Shown here in pieces: positions 1-7,937 of a stretch of 64,000 nt of DNA. Source of the DNA: Clostridium akagii DSM 12554. GTDB taxonomy: Bacteria; Bacillota; Clostridia; Clostridiales; Clostridiaceae. The position numbers and the translations under genes are program-made. Each line of letters opens with the position of its first letter. Positions within the stretch are counted from its first letter, which is position 1. Where the stretch lies: positions 310,001 to 374,000 of the forward strand of contig NZ_JMLK01000006.1 in assembly GCF_000686725.1 (NCBI RefSeq), written 5' to 3'. Below the pieces are notes generated by a model that saw nothing but the letters and a program-made list of their open reading frames with translations, was not told the DNA's origin and did no database searches.

Positions 1-2
1 TA

Positions 3-239
3 TATTTAGATGGGTATGATGGAGTTGATGATGCCATTTACTTCCATACTGAAAATCCAGAATGTGATTTTCCTTATCGATTAGATAATATTGAATGGAA
101 TATAGAAATTCCTCCAATACTTAAAGGCTTATTGGATTTATCAAAGTTCAATATTGGTATGCTTAATGATAAAAAAGAAAATGCACATTCATATATAATC
201 CAAAGAAAAGGATTAGGATTGGATATAAACAAAGGATAA
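3..239 (+). CDS. C-terminal part of a hypothetical protein (5' end outside window)
   Basis: The frame is open from base 3 to the TAA at 237-239 and gives about 78 residues beginning YLDGYDGVDD and ending GLGLDINKG. It is rich in acidic and aromatic residues (DDAIYFHTENPE) and has no membrane segment. I do not recognise the family. Its position ahead of other small orphan genes would fit an immunity or cargo gene, but that is inference. Confidence 0.55.
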   Translation, partial: YLDGYDGVDDAIYFHTENPECDFPYRLDNIEWNIEIPPILKGLLDLSKFNIGMLNDKKENAHSYIIQRKGLGLDINKG

Positions 240-324
240 ATATTGAACGTCACAATATTAATTTACTGTTGAATAATAGTAAATTAATACTAAGAGATTA
301 ATATGTGTAGATTGGAGATAAAGT

Positions 325-768
325 ATGAATTGGATAGAAGTTAAAACAAAAGATGATATAAAGAATTTATTAGATGTATTTGATTTTTTTCATGATGGGT
401 GTCTAAGAGAAATACACTTATGGAACAGTTATTATATTGGAAGTGATTTATCAATGGCGGCAGGAGAAGGGACATTAAATGCGAAAGTAATCTTTCAAAG
501 GCAATCTAAAAATCCTTCCGCAATAGAAGTTTGTTTCAGCGAAGTCCAAAGGATGAACATCGTTGCAACTAACCCTAATTACTGGTATATGATATTAGGT
601 GCGTCATTATTTTATAAAGGAGGCTTATATTACTGGGCAGATGAAGAACAGTGGAATATTAGTGAACCAAGTAATAGTGAAATAATGTGGATTTCTGCTA
701 AAGGGATAAAATGGCGTGATAAAAGTGAATGGATGAAAGATACGTTAAGGTATGGTTCAAGAGAATAA
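325..768 (+). CDS. hypothetical 147-aa soluble protein, possible immunity-type protein
   Basis: ATG start preceded by TTGGAGATAAAGT, a good ribosome site. The product is soluble, starts MNWIEVKTKDDIKNLLDVFDFFHDGC and carries many aromatic residues (YWYMILGASLFYKGGLYYW). The FFHDGCLREI segment reminds me of small proteins found beside polymorphic toxins, which is the only hint of function. It stands alone between a truncated gene upstream and a VOC-fold gene downstream, with no toxin gene visible next to it. Confidence 0.6.
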   Translation: MNWIEVKTKDDIKNLLDVFDFFHDGCLREIHLWNSYYIGSDLSMAAGEGTLNAKVIFQRQSKNPSAIEVCFSEVQRMNIVATNPNYWYMILGASLFYKGGLYYWADEEQWNISEPSNSEIMWISAKGIKWRDKSEWMKDTLRYGSRE

Positions 769-840
769 GTATCTTTAAAGTGTTTCACAGTTTTCTTATA
801 AGACGAACAATTATTTAACAAATAAAGGAGATGTTAATAA

Positions 841-1206
841 GTGAAGATAAAGAAAATATTAACTCGCTTATATGTACATGATATAAATACATCTATAGAT
901 TTTTACAAAAAATTATTGAATCAAGATTGTGATTTATTATTTAAGTATAGTGAGATGAATTTAGACTTAGCACAAATAGGTAACATTTTAATTTTAAGTG
1001 GTACTGATGATGCATTAAAACCATTTAAGGATACAAGAGCAACTTTTTTAGTAGATTCTGTCATTGAATTTAGAGAATTCTTATTAAAGAATGGTGCTGT
1101 AATTATTAGAGACTTAAAGAAAGTTCCAACAGGAATGAATTTGACTGTGAAACATTTAGATGGCACTATAATTGAATATGTTGAACACAAAAATGTTAAT
1201 ACATAG
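841..1206 (+). CDS. VOC-superfamily (glyoxalase/bleomycin-resistance fold) protein
   Basis: GTG start with AAAGGAGATG seven bases upstream. At 121 aa it matches the usual single-domain VOC length of 110-130. The N-terminus KKILTRLYVHDINTSIDFYKKLL is the typical beta strand plus helix that opens the fold, and the tail MNLTVKHLDGTIIEYVEH is the typical closing strand with the conserved Glu. The family includes metal-dependent lyases, dioxygenases and antibiotic-binding proteins; the substrate cannot be told. A hairpin terminator follows. Confidence 0.75.
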   Translation: MKIKKILTRLYVHDINTSIDFYKKLLNQDCDLLFKYSEMNLDLAQIGNILILSGTDDALKPFKDTRATFLVDSVIEFREFLLKNGAVIIRDLKKVPTGMNLTVKHLDGTIIEYVEHKNVNT

Positions 1207-1250
1207 TTTTTTGACTTAGCATCACAATTGAAAACTTGAATAATTATTTA

Positions 1251-1287
1251 AAACACCGTATTATTTAAAATGAATTGTACGGTGTTT
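1251..1287 (+). terminator. hairpin after the VOC gene
   Basis: A perfect 10-bp stem (AAACACCGTA with TACGGTGTTT) and a 17-nt loop. There is no long T tract, so termination is likely but not certain. Confidence 0.5.
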
Positions 1288-1465
1288 ATGCGTCGCATTT
1301 CAAATATTCTACGTAGTAACTATTAAAACTAACTATACATTTTAAAGCAACACTTAAATATATTTGAAAAAAAATATTAAAAAAATATTAAAAAAATATT
1401 AAAATTATTTTAAATATATCTTAATTCATAGTAGTATGATAATATCATAGAAAAAGCAAGAGAGT

Positions 1466-1493
1466 AACATTCAGAAATGAGTGTTCTTTTTTT
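1466..1493 (+). terminator. intrinsic terminator with GAAA tetraloop
   Basis: Stem AACATTCA/TGAGTGTT capped by GAAA and followed by TTCTTTTTTT. The same TTCA-GAAA-TG cap recurs in hairpins at 2731, 25059 and 25677. The 180 bases before it hold only A/T-rich DNA with four near-tandem AAAAAATATT units (about 1370-1410). Confidence 0.7.
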
Positions 1494-1592
1494 ATTTGTA
1501 ATTAATTTATTTATTATGGAAATTAAAGTTTATATGTAAAATATACGAAAATAATAAAGAATAAAATAGAAAATATGCAAGGGGGAGCAAAA

Positions 1593-2720
1593 GTGAAAAA
1601 ACATTTTAAATTAATAGGAGTATTTTTATGTGCATTATTAATAGGAACTTCATTCATATTTAGTAAAAGTAGTAATAACAAAGTATATGCAGATGATAAT
1701 TCAGAGGTTGGAACAGCTAATTTAAACAATACAGCTGATAATAGTGCCAAGGTTGGAGATCAATTAGTACATCCTGAAAAAGGTTGGAAAAGGTATGATG
1801 ACAGTAATAGCATGATACAATATATAGGTAATGATTGGGTATATGATAATATACATGCTAGTGTTTCAAATTATTGTTATAATAAGGGTTCACATATTTC
1901 TGGCGACCATTATGGTGTGGCTGATAATTGTGATGGTGATGAACAAATTAAATTTAAGTTTACTGGGAGTAAAATCAGAATAATTGCAATAGATACAACA
2001 GATAATCAATGGGCAACAAATATAGAAATAAAAATTGATGGTAATTCATATACGTATTCTAATAAAATTAAAAGTAGTGGATGGCAAAGCGTTGTTTTTG
2101 AAAAAACAGATTTAGAAAATAATATTCATAATGTTATCATTACAAATAAAACAACTACTCAAATGAATTTTGATGCAGTAGATATAGATGATACAGGAAG
2201 TTTAGATGATTCATCAACAGTTATGTCAACAGGAATATCATTAGATAAAACATCATTAGATATGAAAACAGGAGATACAAGCAATTTGACAGCAATAGTG
2301 GCACCAGATAATTCTACAAATAAAATTGTTAAATGGACTTCAAGTGATCCTAGTATAGCAACAGTAGATGCAAATGGTAAGATTACGGCAGTGAAAGAAG
2401 GATCGGCTACAATTACAGCATCTACACAGGATGGAAGTAATAAAACTGCTACTTGTACTGTAAATGTAAAAAATCCTGCTGACGGTAATGGGTTATTAAC
2501 AGTAACTATGACAGATGGACAACAGAGAACATATGACATAAAAATGAGCCAAATCAATGATTTTATAACATGGTATAACAACAGAGCAAACGGACAAGGT
2601 AACTTTACTTATTCGTTTAACAAAACTCCAAGTTCGGCAGCATATACAAAAAGAACTGAATATTTAGTGTATGATAAAATATCAAATTATGATGTTGATG
2701 AATACAAAGCACAAAATTAA
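1593..2720 (+). CDS. secreted Ig-like (Big_2) domain protein, phage-associated
   Basis: I take the GTG at 1593 as the start because GGGGGAG sits 8-14 bases before it; the in-frame ATG at 1575 lies ahead of that site. Residues 1-35 form a signal peptide (KKHFKL, then a hydrophobic run, cleavage near VYADD). A beta-rich module at roughly 45-205 resembles a carbohydrate-binding jelly roll. A Big_2 domain follows (about 210-295; SLDKTSLDMKTGDTSNLTA and KWTSSDPSIATVD). The C-terminal module of about 75 residues contains DFITWYNNRANGQGNFTYSF. Its paralogue at 52091 lies in the tail/lysis end of the prophage, with the last 150 residues nearly identical. It is probably exported and binds the cell surface; its purpose for the phage is unknown. 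Confidence 0.75.
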   Translation: MKKHFKLIGVFLCALLIGTSFIFSKSSNNKVYADDNSEVGTANLNNTADNSAKVGDQLVHPEKGWKRYDDSNSMIQYIGNDWVYDNIHASVSNYCYNKGSHISGDHYGVADNCDGDEQIKFKFTGSKIRIIAIDTTDNQWATNIEIKIDGNSYTYSNKIKSSGWQSVVFEKTDLENNIHNVIITNKTTTQMNFDAVDIDDTGSLDDSSTVMSTGISLDKTSLDMKTGDTSNLTAIVAPDNSTNKIVKWTSSDPSIATVDANGKITAVKEGSATITASTQDGSNKTATCTVNVKNPADGNGLLTVTMTDGQQRTYDIKMSQINDFITWYNNRANGQGNFTYSFNKTPSSAAYTKRTEYLVYDKISNYDVDEYKAQN

Positions 2721-2730
2721 TGGTATTAGA

Positions 2731-2758
2731 AGGGCGTTCAGAAATGGACGTTCTTTTT
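2731..2758 (+). terminator. terminator after the Ig-like gene
   Basis: A 10-bp stem with G-U pairs (AGGGCGTTCA/TGGACGTTCT), a GAAA loop and then TTTTT. It belongs to the TTCA-GAAA-TG hairpin group. Confidence 0.75.
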
Positions 2759-2776
2759 ATATATAAATCTTTGTTT

Positions 2777-2797
2777 TGGTGTGACGGGCGGTGTGTA
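2777..2797 (+). other. 21-nt stretch antisense to the 16S rRNA decoding region
   Basis: The 21 bases 2777-2797 (core GACGGGCGGTGTGTA) are the exact reverse complement of the universally conserved 16S rRNA segment around E. coli 1391-1411 (GTACACACCGCCCGTCACACC region). It lies in the untranslated leader 34 bases before the Dam start. A 16-nt version sits at the same place before the other Dam gene (25787). No flanking rRNA sequence is present. Confidence 0.7.
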
Positions 2798-2830
2798 AAT
2801 AACATAATATCAAAATAAGGATGCGATAAT

Positions 2831-3589
2831 ATGATGTTAAAACCACCAATTAGTAGAATGGGGGGAAAAAGTAAGTTAAGAAAGACAATAATAAGTATGT
2901 TACCTGAGCATATTTGTTATGTAGAATTATTCTTTGGAGCAGGATGGGTTTATTTTGGAAAGCAACCTGCAAAGGTTGAGGTTATAAATGATATAGATAA
3001 AGAATTAATAAATCTATTCAGAATGATAAAATATCATGCGCCAGAAGTTGAAAGGATGCTTCAATATGATTTTTCAGGAAGAGATATATTTGAAGAATAT
3101 AAGAATGAGAGTATAGGAAACCTTACAGAGATAAATAGAGCTGTAAGGTTTTTATATTTGATAACGCAAAGTTTTGCAAGTAAATGTGGTAATTACGGTT
3201 ATGGGACAAATACAAAACCAGGACAGCAAATATTTTATACTGAGACACTAAAAAACTTGAAAGAGAGGTTGCGTAATACTTATGTTGAAAACCTAAGCTT
3301 TGAAAAAATAATAGATAAGTATGATAGGGAATATACATGCTTCTTTGCAGATCCGCCTTACTTTGAAACAGCAGGTTATGCTAATGACTTTGGGGAGAAA
3401 GAACATTTGTTACTTAGAAATAAGTTAAGCAATATCAAAGGCAAATTTATTTTAACAATAAATGACCACGAAAAAGTAAGAGAGTGGTACAAGGATTTTA
3501 ATATAAAAGAAGTTCAAGTAAATTATTCAGTATCAAGAGAAAAGAAGGCTAGAGGCAAGTATAAGGAATTGATTGTAACTAATTATTAG
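2831..3589 (+). CDS. D12-class DNA N6-adenine methyltransferase (Dam-like)
   Basis: 252 aa, ATG after AAGGATGCG. It transfers methyl from S-adenosylmethionine to adenine N6. Motif I is KPPISRMGGKSKLRKTI (SAM site), followed by VELFFGAGWV and the catalytic FADPPYFET (DPPY) near residue 175. Length fits the D12/Dam class (about 250-280). By eye it is about 90% identical to the prophage protein at 25838. No restriction enzyme is adjacent, so it is likely an orphan phage methylase for host-restriction evasion or packaging control. Residue 121 region reads SKCGNYGYG here and SKGGNYGYG in the paralogue. Confidence 0.88.
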   Translation: MMLKPPISRMGGKSKLRKTIISMLPEHICYVELFFGAGWVYFGKQPAKVEVINDIDKELINLFRMIKYHAPEVERMLQYDFSGRDIFEEYKNESIGNLTEINRAVRFLYLITQSFASKCGNYGYGTNTKPGQQIFYTETLKNLKERLRNTYVENLSFEKIIDKYDREYTCFFADPPYFETAGYANDFGEKEHLLLRNKLSNIKGKFILTINDHEKVREWYKDFNIKEVQVNYSVSREKKARGKYKELIVTNY

Positions 3590-3690
3590 TTGTAACAATA
3601 TTTATATACAACTGTAACATAACACTTGAATATGGGATGAATTAAGGTTAATATATAGATGTAGAAAGATTCCCCCTTTTTATATCTAAA

Positions 3691-3720
3691 AGCATTTGGT
3701 TAATTCCAAGTGCTATTTTT
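3691..3720 (+). terminator. terminator after dam paralogue 1
   Basis: Stem AGCATTTGG/CCAAGTGCT with loop TTAATT, then ATTTTT. Confidence 0.65.
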
Positions 3721-3753
3721 ATGCAAAAATATAATGATTCAGAGGTGAGAAAT

Positions 3754-3911
3754 GTGAGAATAGGACAAATATTAAAAGGGAAGCGAACAAAAGAATTTAA
3801 AAACTTAAGAACTATAATGCTGAGTATCTCCTTTTTCACGAGATTCAGGAATTAATGAAACATAGGCGTTATATTATAGGTATGGTAAAGGTGGAACTTT
3901 TAGGCAAATGA
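3754..3911 (+). pseudogene. frameshifted small phage gene
   Basis: A GTG start behind AGAGGTGAG reads VRIGQILKGKRTKEFK and stops at 3853. From about 3795 another frame takes over with protein-like sequence (AEYLLFHEIQELMKHRRYII) and stops at 3909-3911. One indel near 3790-3800 would join them. The position ahead of terminase suggests a small phage regulator. Family not recognised. Confidence 0.4.
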
Positions 3912-3984
3912 GATAAATAATCTAGTAAAAGAAGGAATTTAGGATTGGGTGTAGAAATATGCTGAAGAAGGGTGGTTGCTTTTT

Positions 3985-4263
3985 ATGAAGATTACTTTAG
4001 TACAAGAAGTTCAATTAAAAAATTTGAAAAATGGGTACAAGGAGATAAGGAAGACATTTGATTCAAATATAATGCCACATGAAGGCGATTTTGTAACAGA
4101 TTCAGTATGGCAAGATTCTTATGAATATAGAGTAAGGGAAATTGTTATAAATTACGAAGAAAATAATGTACATGTACTCTTAGAACCAGTAATATTAGAA
4201 ACAAATAATAATGAAGCATTAAATGAATACTACGAAATGGTAAAATTACATAATTGGGAATAG
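3985..4263 (+). CDS. hypothetical phage protein, 92 aa
   Basis: I choose the ATG at 3985 because GGGTGG lies 9 bases upstream; a TTG at 3976 overlaps that site. The protein is acidic and soluble, with a central HEGDFVTDSVWQDSYEYRVREIVINYEENNVHVLLEP that looks like a small beta-barrel fold. It lies between Dam and the terminase small subunit of the prophage remnant and ends just before a terminator. Family not recognised. Confidence 0.6.
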   Translation: MKITLVQEVQLKNLKNGYKEIRKTFDSNIMPHEGDFVTDSVWQDSYEYRVREIVINYEENNVHVLLEPVILETNNNEALNEYYEMVKLHNWE

Positions 4264-4278
4264 TAATTGAAAAATAAG

Positions 4279-4315
4279 AGAGCTCTCTATTAACTTAATA
4301 GGGTTCTTTTTTTAT
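4279..4315 (+). terminator. terminator
   Basis: Stem CTCTATTAA/TTAATAGGG (with G-U pairs) followed by TTCTTTTTTT. It closes the 92-aa gene. Confidence 0.6.
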
Positions 4316-4359
4316 GTAACAAAACAAAACGAATAACCAACTAGGGCAGGTGAGGTGAT

Positions 4360-5112
4360 GTGCCAAGACAAAGGAGTCCAAATAGAGATAAGGCATTTCA
4401 AATTTATAAGGAACATAATGGAAATATTAATAATAGGGAAATTGCAAAGATTTTAGATATCCCAGAGAAAACAGTGGGAGGATGGAAATGCAAGGATAAA
4501 TGGCAAGATAAATTGAATGGAGTACTCCAAAAGGAAAATTCAAATAATACGGAGTACTCTAAACGTAAAAAAGGTGGTCAACCCAAAAATAAAAATTCAA
4601 AAGGTCATGAGGTTAGCGTGCCAAGAGGTAATAAAAACGCTGAAACTCATGGCTTTTTTTCTAAGATTTTTCCACCCGAAACAATAGATATAGTTGAGGA
4701 TATTATGATTAAAGATTCCTTGGATATGCTTTGGGAAAATATTATAATCCAATATACAGCCATAGCAAGATCACAAAGAATTATGAATGTTAAAAATCAA
4801 GATGATTTAACTAAGGAACTTAAAAGGGAAAAAGAATCAAGTGGTGATGCATCTGACAGCTGGGAGAAAGAATATGAACTACAATTTGCTTGGGATAAGC
4901 AAGCAACATTTTTACAGGCACAGAGTAGAGCAATGTCAGAATTAAGAAATCTTATTAAGCAGTATGATGAAACACTTCATGCTAAATGGGAGCTTGCTAC
5001 CGAAGAGCAAAAACTAAGGATTGAGAAGTTAAAGCTTGATATAGAAAAAGTGAAATCGCCCGAGAGTAATAAACCAATAGAAGTAGTTATAAAGCGAAAG
5101 AGTGAGGTATAA
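4360..5112 (+). CDS. phage terminase small subunit, PBSX type
   Basis: 250 aa, GTG start after GCAGGTGAGG. The small subunit recognises the pac/cos site and hands DNA to the large subunit. The N-terminal helix-turn-helix (GNINNREIAKILDIPEKTVGGWK, residues 18-42) followed by a basic linker and GNKNAETHGFFSKIF is the usual layout of PBSX-like small subunits. The C-terminal half is helical and charged (oligomerisation). No large subunit follows: the DNA after the stop is a non-coding gap and a host regulator. It is unrelated in sequence to the P27-type small subunit at 30011. Confidence 0.8.
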   Translation: MPRQRSPNRDKAFQIYKEHNGNINNREIAKILDIPEKTVGGWKCKDKWQDKLNGVLQKENSNNTEYSKRKKGGQPKNKNSKGHEVSVPRGNKNAETHGFFSKIFPPETIDIVEDIMIKDSLDMLWENIIIQYTAIARSQRIMNVKNQDDLTKELKREKESSGDASDSWEKEYELQFAWDKQATFLQAQSRAMSELRNLIKQYDETLHAKWELATEEQKLRIEKLKLDIEKVKSPESNKPIEVVIKRKSEV

Positions 5113-5265
5113 AATGCATATTTGTATAAAATATCATGAATAAATATTAAGAATATACTTGAAATTTGTATTATTATTCATATAATAGTGCGAAAATCGT
5201 ATCTTTAGTGCATAAAATGTGCGCTTATTACGGGAAATAAAAATTTGACGCAATAAATGGTAAAA

Positions 5266-5295
5266 AAAGAGACTTATTGATAAGTCTCTTTTTAT
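5266..5295 (+). terminator. strong terminator between remnant prophage and hxlR gene
   Basis: Perfect 12-bp stem AAAGAGACTTAT/ATAAGTCTCTTT with a TG loop, then TTTTT when read rightward. A-rich DNA ahead of the stem means it can also terminate the leftward strand. The 150 bases before it hold no gene. Confidence 0.75.
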
Positions 5296-5374
5296 GAATA
5301 ATACGTCGTATCTATATGGTTATTTCAAAAAAATCGCTACAGAGCATAGAACGTTTATAACATATTCCAATAAG

Positions 5375-5716
5375 CTATAAACGATTTTCCCCACCCCAAG
5401 TACACATCATATCTAAAATAGGTATGAGTGATTTCCCACGCTCTGACAAACCATATTCAACTTTTGGTGGAATTTGAGGATATTCTTTTCTTATTATTAA
5501 TTGGTCATTTGCCATTTCTTTAAGCGTTTTACTTAAAGTTTTAAATGATATTGTGCCAATAGAACGTTGTAGTTCATTAAATCTCATAACTGACTTACAT
5601 CCAGCAAGCCAATACATGATAATCATTTTATATTTACCGTTTATAAGTGATAATGTATATCCAAAATCAGTATCATTTAAATTTACACCAGTTTGACTGC
5701 AGTTCTCGATGGACAT
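5375..5716 (-). CDS. HxlR-family winged-helix transcriptional regulator
   Basis: 113 aa, typical HxlR length. The hallmark CSQTGVNLNDTDFGYTLSLINGKYKMIIMYWLAGCKSVMRFNEL has the redox/quinone-sensing N-terminal Cys of this family; the recognition region is ISFKTLSKTLKEMANDQLI and the wing is PPKVEYGLSERG. HxlR proteins usually control the gene divergent to them, here the flavodoxin-like reductase at 5834, in response to electrophiles or disulfide stress. The start is the ATG at 5714-5716. Confidence 0.88.
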   Translation of the reverse strand: MSIENCSQTGVNLNDTDFGYTLSLINGKYKMIIMYWLAGCKSVMRFNELQRSIGTISFKTLSKTLKEMANDQLIIRKEYPQIPPKVEYGLSERGKSLIPILDMMCTWGGENRL

Positions 5717-5734
5717 TTTACACTTCCCTTCTGG

Positions 5735-5768
5735 TTAGTATATAACCTCAATGTGCGTACTTTACTAA
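5735..5768. promoter_or_regulatory. possible HxlR operator in the divergent intergenic region
   Basis: TTAGTA at 5735-5740 and TACTAA at 5763-5768 form an imperfect dyad spaced 22 bases in the gap between the two divergent starts. HxlR-type proteins bind spaced dyads of this sort. No experimental motif is known for this pair. Confidence 0.35.
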
Positions 5769-5833
5769 AAAGATATTATAGCTTATGCTTAAATTGTTGT
5801 CAACAATAATATTTAAGAAAGGATGAATAAACT

Positions 5834-6379
5834 ATGAAAAAAAAAATTTTAGTATTAACCGGTAGCCCAAGAGTTGGAGGAAATAGTGATTTATTGGCTG
5901 ATGCGTTTATAAGAGGAGCCATCAAAGCAGGACATGAAGTGTTTAAATGTGAAGTTGGTAAAAAAAATATTAAAGGGTGCATAGCTTGCAATACTTGTTA
6001 CAGTAAAGGAACACCGTGCTCTTTCGATGATGACTTTAATAATATTGCTCCACATATAGAAAAAGCAGATATGATTGTTTTCGCAACACCACTATATTGG
6101 TTTACGTTTCCATCTGAGCTTAAGGCAGTCATTGATAAAACTTATTCATTTCTAATCGGAGAAAAGGAACTAAATATAAAGGAAAGCATGCTTCTTGTTT
6201 GCGGAGAAGATAATAAGGAATCTGCTTTTGATGGGATTGTTAGTACATACAAACTGATTCTTTCTTATCAAAAATGGACAGATAGGGGACATTTAGTTGT
6301 TCCAGGCGTGCTCAACAAAGGAGATATATTATCTACTGATTATCTTGTTCGTGCAGAAAAAATTGGCAATAATATTTAG
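5834..6379 (+). CDS. flavodoxin-like NAD(P)H-dependent FMN oxidoreductase
   Basis: 181 aa, ATG behind AAGAAAGGATG. The N-terminal KILVLTGSPRVGGNSDLLADAFI is the FMN-phosphate loop of the flavodoxin/NQO fold. CIACNTCYSKGTPCSFDDD is the Cys-rich segment of the iron-sulfur flavoprotein-like branch. FATPLYWFTFPSELKAVIDKTY is the second FMN contact region. It likely reduces quinones, azo or nitro compounds, or other electrophiles in the cytosol. It is divergent from the HxlR regulator, a common pairing. The C-terminus ends at GNNI, slightly shorter than many relatives. Confidence 0.87.
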   Translation: MKKKILVLTGSPRVGGNSDLLADAFIRGAIKAGHEVFKCEVGKKNIKGCIACNTCYSKGTPCSFDDDFNNIAPHIEKADMIVFATPLYWFTFPSELKAVIDKTYSFLIGEKELNIKESMLLVCGEDNKESAFDGIVSTYKLILSYQKWTDRGHLVVPGVLNKGDILSTDYLVRAEKIGNNI

Positions 6380-7105
6380 TAGTTAAAGAAGACCCATCAC
6401 CTATTCCAGTGAAAGGATGGGGGGCATTACTATAATATATAATTAAACTTTCAATCACTTCAAAAAAGTATATGTCATTTATAATATGGTTCGGCGTTCC
6501 AAATTCTAATACCTTATTACAGTTAAGTCGCCTTATTTTACGATTCTGAAGTAAAGTGTAACATAAATGTATAACCATGGGAATAAAAAAAGGTTTATAG
6601 CTTATTATTGACAAACATTATGAATAACAATTGCCCAACTTAATGTAATAGGCATCTTGTAACGGAAAAACACTCTAAGATTTAGATTATTGGGTAAGGT
6701 AACTAAGAACAATTCATCAGCAATTAATAAACAAACTAAATAAATAAAAGTAAAATAAAAAAAGCAATTTGGAGATTTTTTAAACCAAATTGTTTTTTTT
6801 ATATAAAATTTTACTGCCGACAGTTCCGTCAAAACCACTTCAACCCAATTAATGGTATTGCATAGGAAACTAAAGTAATCTAAAGTAATTGCAAGTTTGA
6901 TTTTCTTAATTATGAAGCAAATTATCCTGGTTAAAAAAACAAGCAATCACCTGACAAGGTCAAATATAGCCTAAAATCAGTGACGGTATTTTACATAATT
7001 GGTCAAAATAATTCTTTTGTATTATTCAATTAAATTTTTTAAATGAATAATACAATATGTAACATTAAGTAAAGTTTATTACATAATAGACGATAATTCC
7101 TATAA
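6380..7105. other. non-coding gap with decayed sequence
   Basis: No reading frame here looks like protein; long leftward frames (6333-6614, 6605-6946) lack ribosome sites and have scrambled composition. A terminator-like hairpin at 6761-6800 (AGCAATTTGG/CCAAATTGTT then a T run) is the only clear element. Confidence 0.5.
6761..6800 (+). terminator. orphan terminator-like hairpin
   Basis: Stem AAGCAATTTGG/CCAAATTGTT around a short loop, then TTTTTT. No intact gene lies in front of it. Confidence 0.5.
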
Positions 7106-7387
7106 ATAACTAATAGGCGATGTATTAATAATGTAAAAGGTTCTCCAACATCAAATAACACTACCAATCTAATTATACAAAAATTACCTAATAAAGATTA
7201 TAACGAACTTAAGTTGCAAGTCTTAAATTATGTAAAAGAAAATCGACAAAAAAATAATGTAGAATTGTATGCATTAGGTGGACCTGCACCCGCATTAACA
7301 TCTTTGTATGTAGCTTCAATATACTCTGACCAATATGGAACTGAACAAATTGCTAAAATCGACGACAATACAGTTGCTAGAAGATAG
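7106..7387 (+). pseudogene. gene fragment without a start
   Basis: The frame is open from 7106 to TAG at 7385-7387 and gives protein-like sequence (LPNKDYNELKLQVLNYVKE, then NNVELYALGGPAPALTSLY). There is no ATG, GTG or TTG with a ribosome site at its beginning. I read it as the internal or C-terminal part of a lost gene. Family not recognised. Confidence 0.4.
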
Positions 7388-7478
7388 GTTGTTAGCATTA
7401 ATGGATTTAAATTACCTTTGATATTAACAGTTCCCTAAAAAAGTCTTATAATACATTTCTGTATGAGATCATTCATTA

Positions 7479-7811
7479 TCAGACATTTTTAAATTTTGTT
7501 CCACAATAAATTACCTTGCCCCTGGTTACAGGGATGCTACCATTACCCCGAATTGTAGGTATTAAACTAGGAATACATTTTACTTCTGTAGCTCCTCGCA
7601 GTTCGGACATTTCTAAAAGAACTTGTCCTCCTGAATTAGTTACAAATTTCTCTACATTACTATCAATGCTATTATTTTTGTATGTAATAATTAAGTTGAT
7701 ATTAGAAGATGTAGTACTTTGTGCATAAACATTACTATTTAGAGATGTTATTGCAAGAAGCAATAACATAAAAATGAAACTTTTGATTTTTTTATAAAAT
7801 CTCCTCCTCAT
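7479..7811 (-). pseudogene. truncated N-terminus of a secreted S8 (subtilisin-like) protease
   Basis: 110 residues: signal peptide (RRRFYKKIKSFIFMLLLLAITSLNSNVYAQ) and a propeptide-like segment (NLIITYKNNSIDSNVEKFV, EMSELRGATEVKCIPSL) as in clostridial S8 proteases, whose full length is 400 or more. The catalytic Asp, His and Ser are missing, because the frame ends after GTKFKNV. The start ATG at 7811 is followed, not preceded, by AGGAGGAG. It is divergent from the gene at 7938. Confidence 0.5.
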
Positions 7812-7870
7812 GTATTGGTAAATATATCATAAGCTACAATAATATAATATATTTTTAAAAATAAATACAA

Positions 7871-7878
7871 TTCGACAA
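7871..7878 (-). promoter_or_regulatory. Spo0A (0A) box
   Basis: TTCGACAA is the reverse complement of TTGTCGAA, a perfect 0A core. It lies between the divergent protease stub and the peptidoglycan-binding gene, about 20 bases ahead of a TATAAT-like -10 (near 7899) for the latter. It suggests Spo0A control of the secreted protein. Confidence 0.5.
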
Positions 7879-7937
7879 TATTTTTATAAAATTTGATGTA
7901 TAATACATTTGAATAAATTTTTAAGGGGGATTTAATA

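Larger units (their letters stand above)
1500..5115 (+). mobile_element. remnant of a second prophage
   Basis: The order is secreted Ig-like protein, Dam methylase, a broken small gene, a 92-aa phage-type protein and a terminase small subunit. The Ig protein and Dam have close paralogues in the main prophage (52091-53119 and 25838-26602). Integrase, large terminase and structural genes are absent, so this is a remnant. The boundaries are approximate. Confidence 0.65.

Noticed and set aside
1365-1410. A/T tandem repeats as replication origin iterons
   Set aside because: Only four loose AAAAAATATT units in generally AT-rich DNA, with no Rep gene or DnaA boxes beside them.
2159-2581. leftward frame inside the Ig-like gene, also at 52549-52815
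   Set aside because: Shadow frame; the rightward gene has signal peptide, domains and ribosome site.
2777-2797. 16S rRNA gene fragment
   Set aside because: Only 21 bases match and only in antisense; no neighbouring rRNA sequence exists, so it is not an rRNA gene.
6333-6946. two leftward open frames
   Set aside because: They lack ribosome sites, overlap the end of the reductase gene or hairpins, and their composition does not look like protein.
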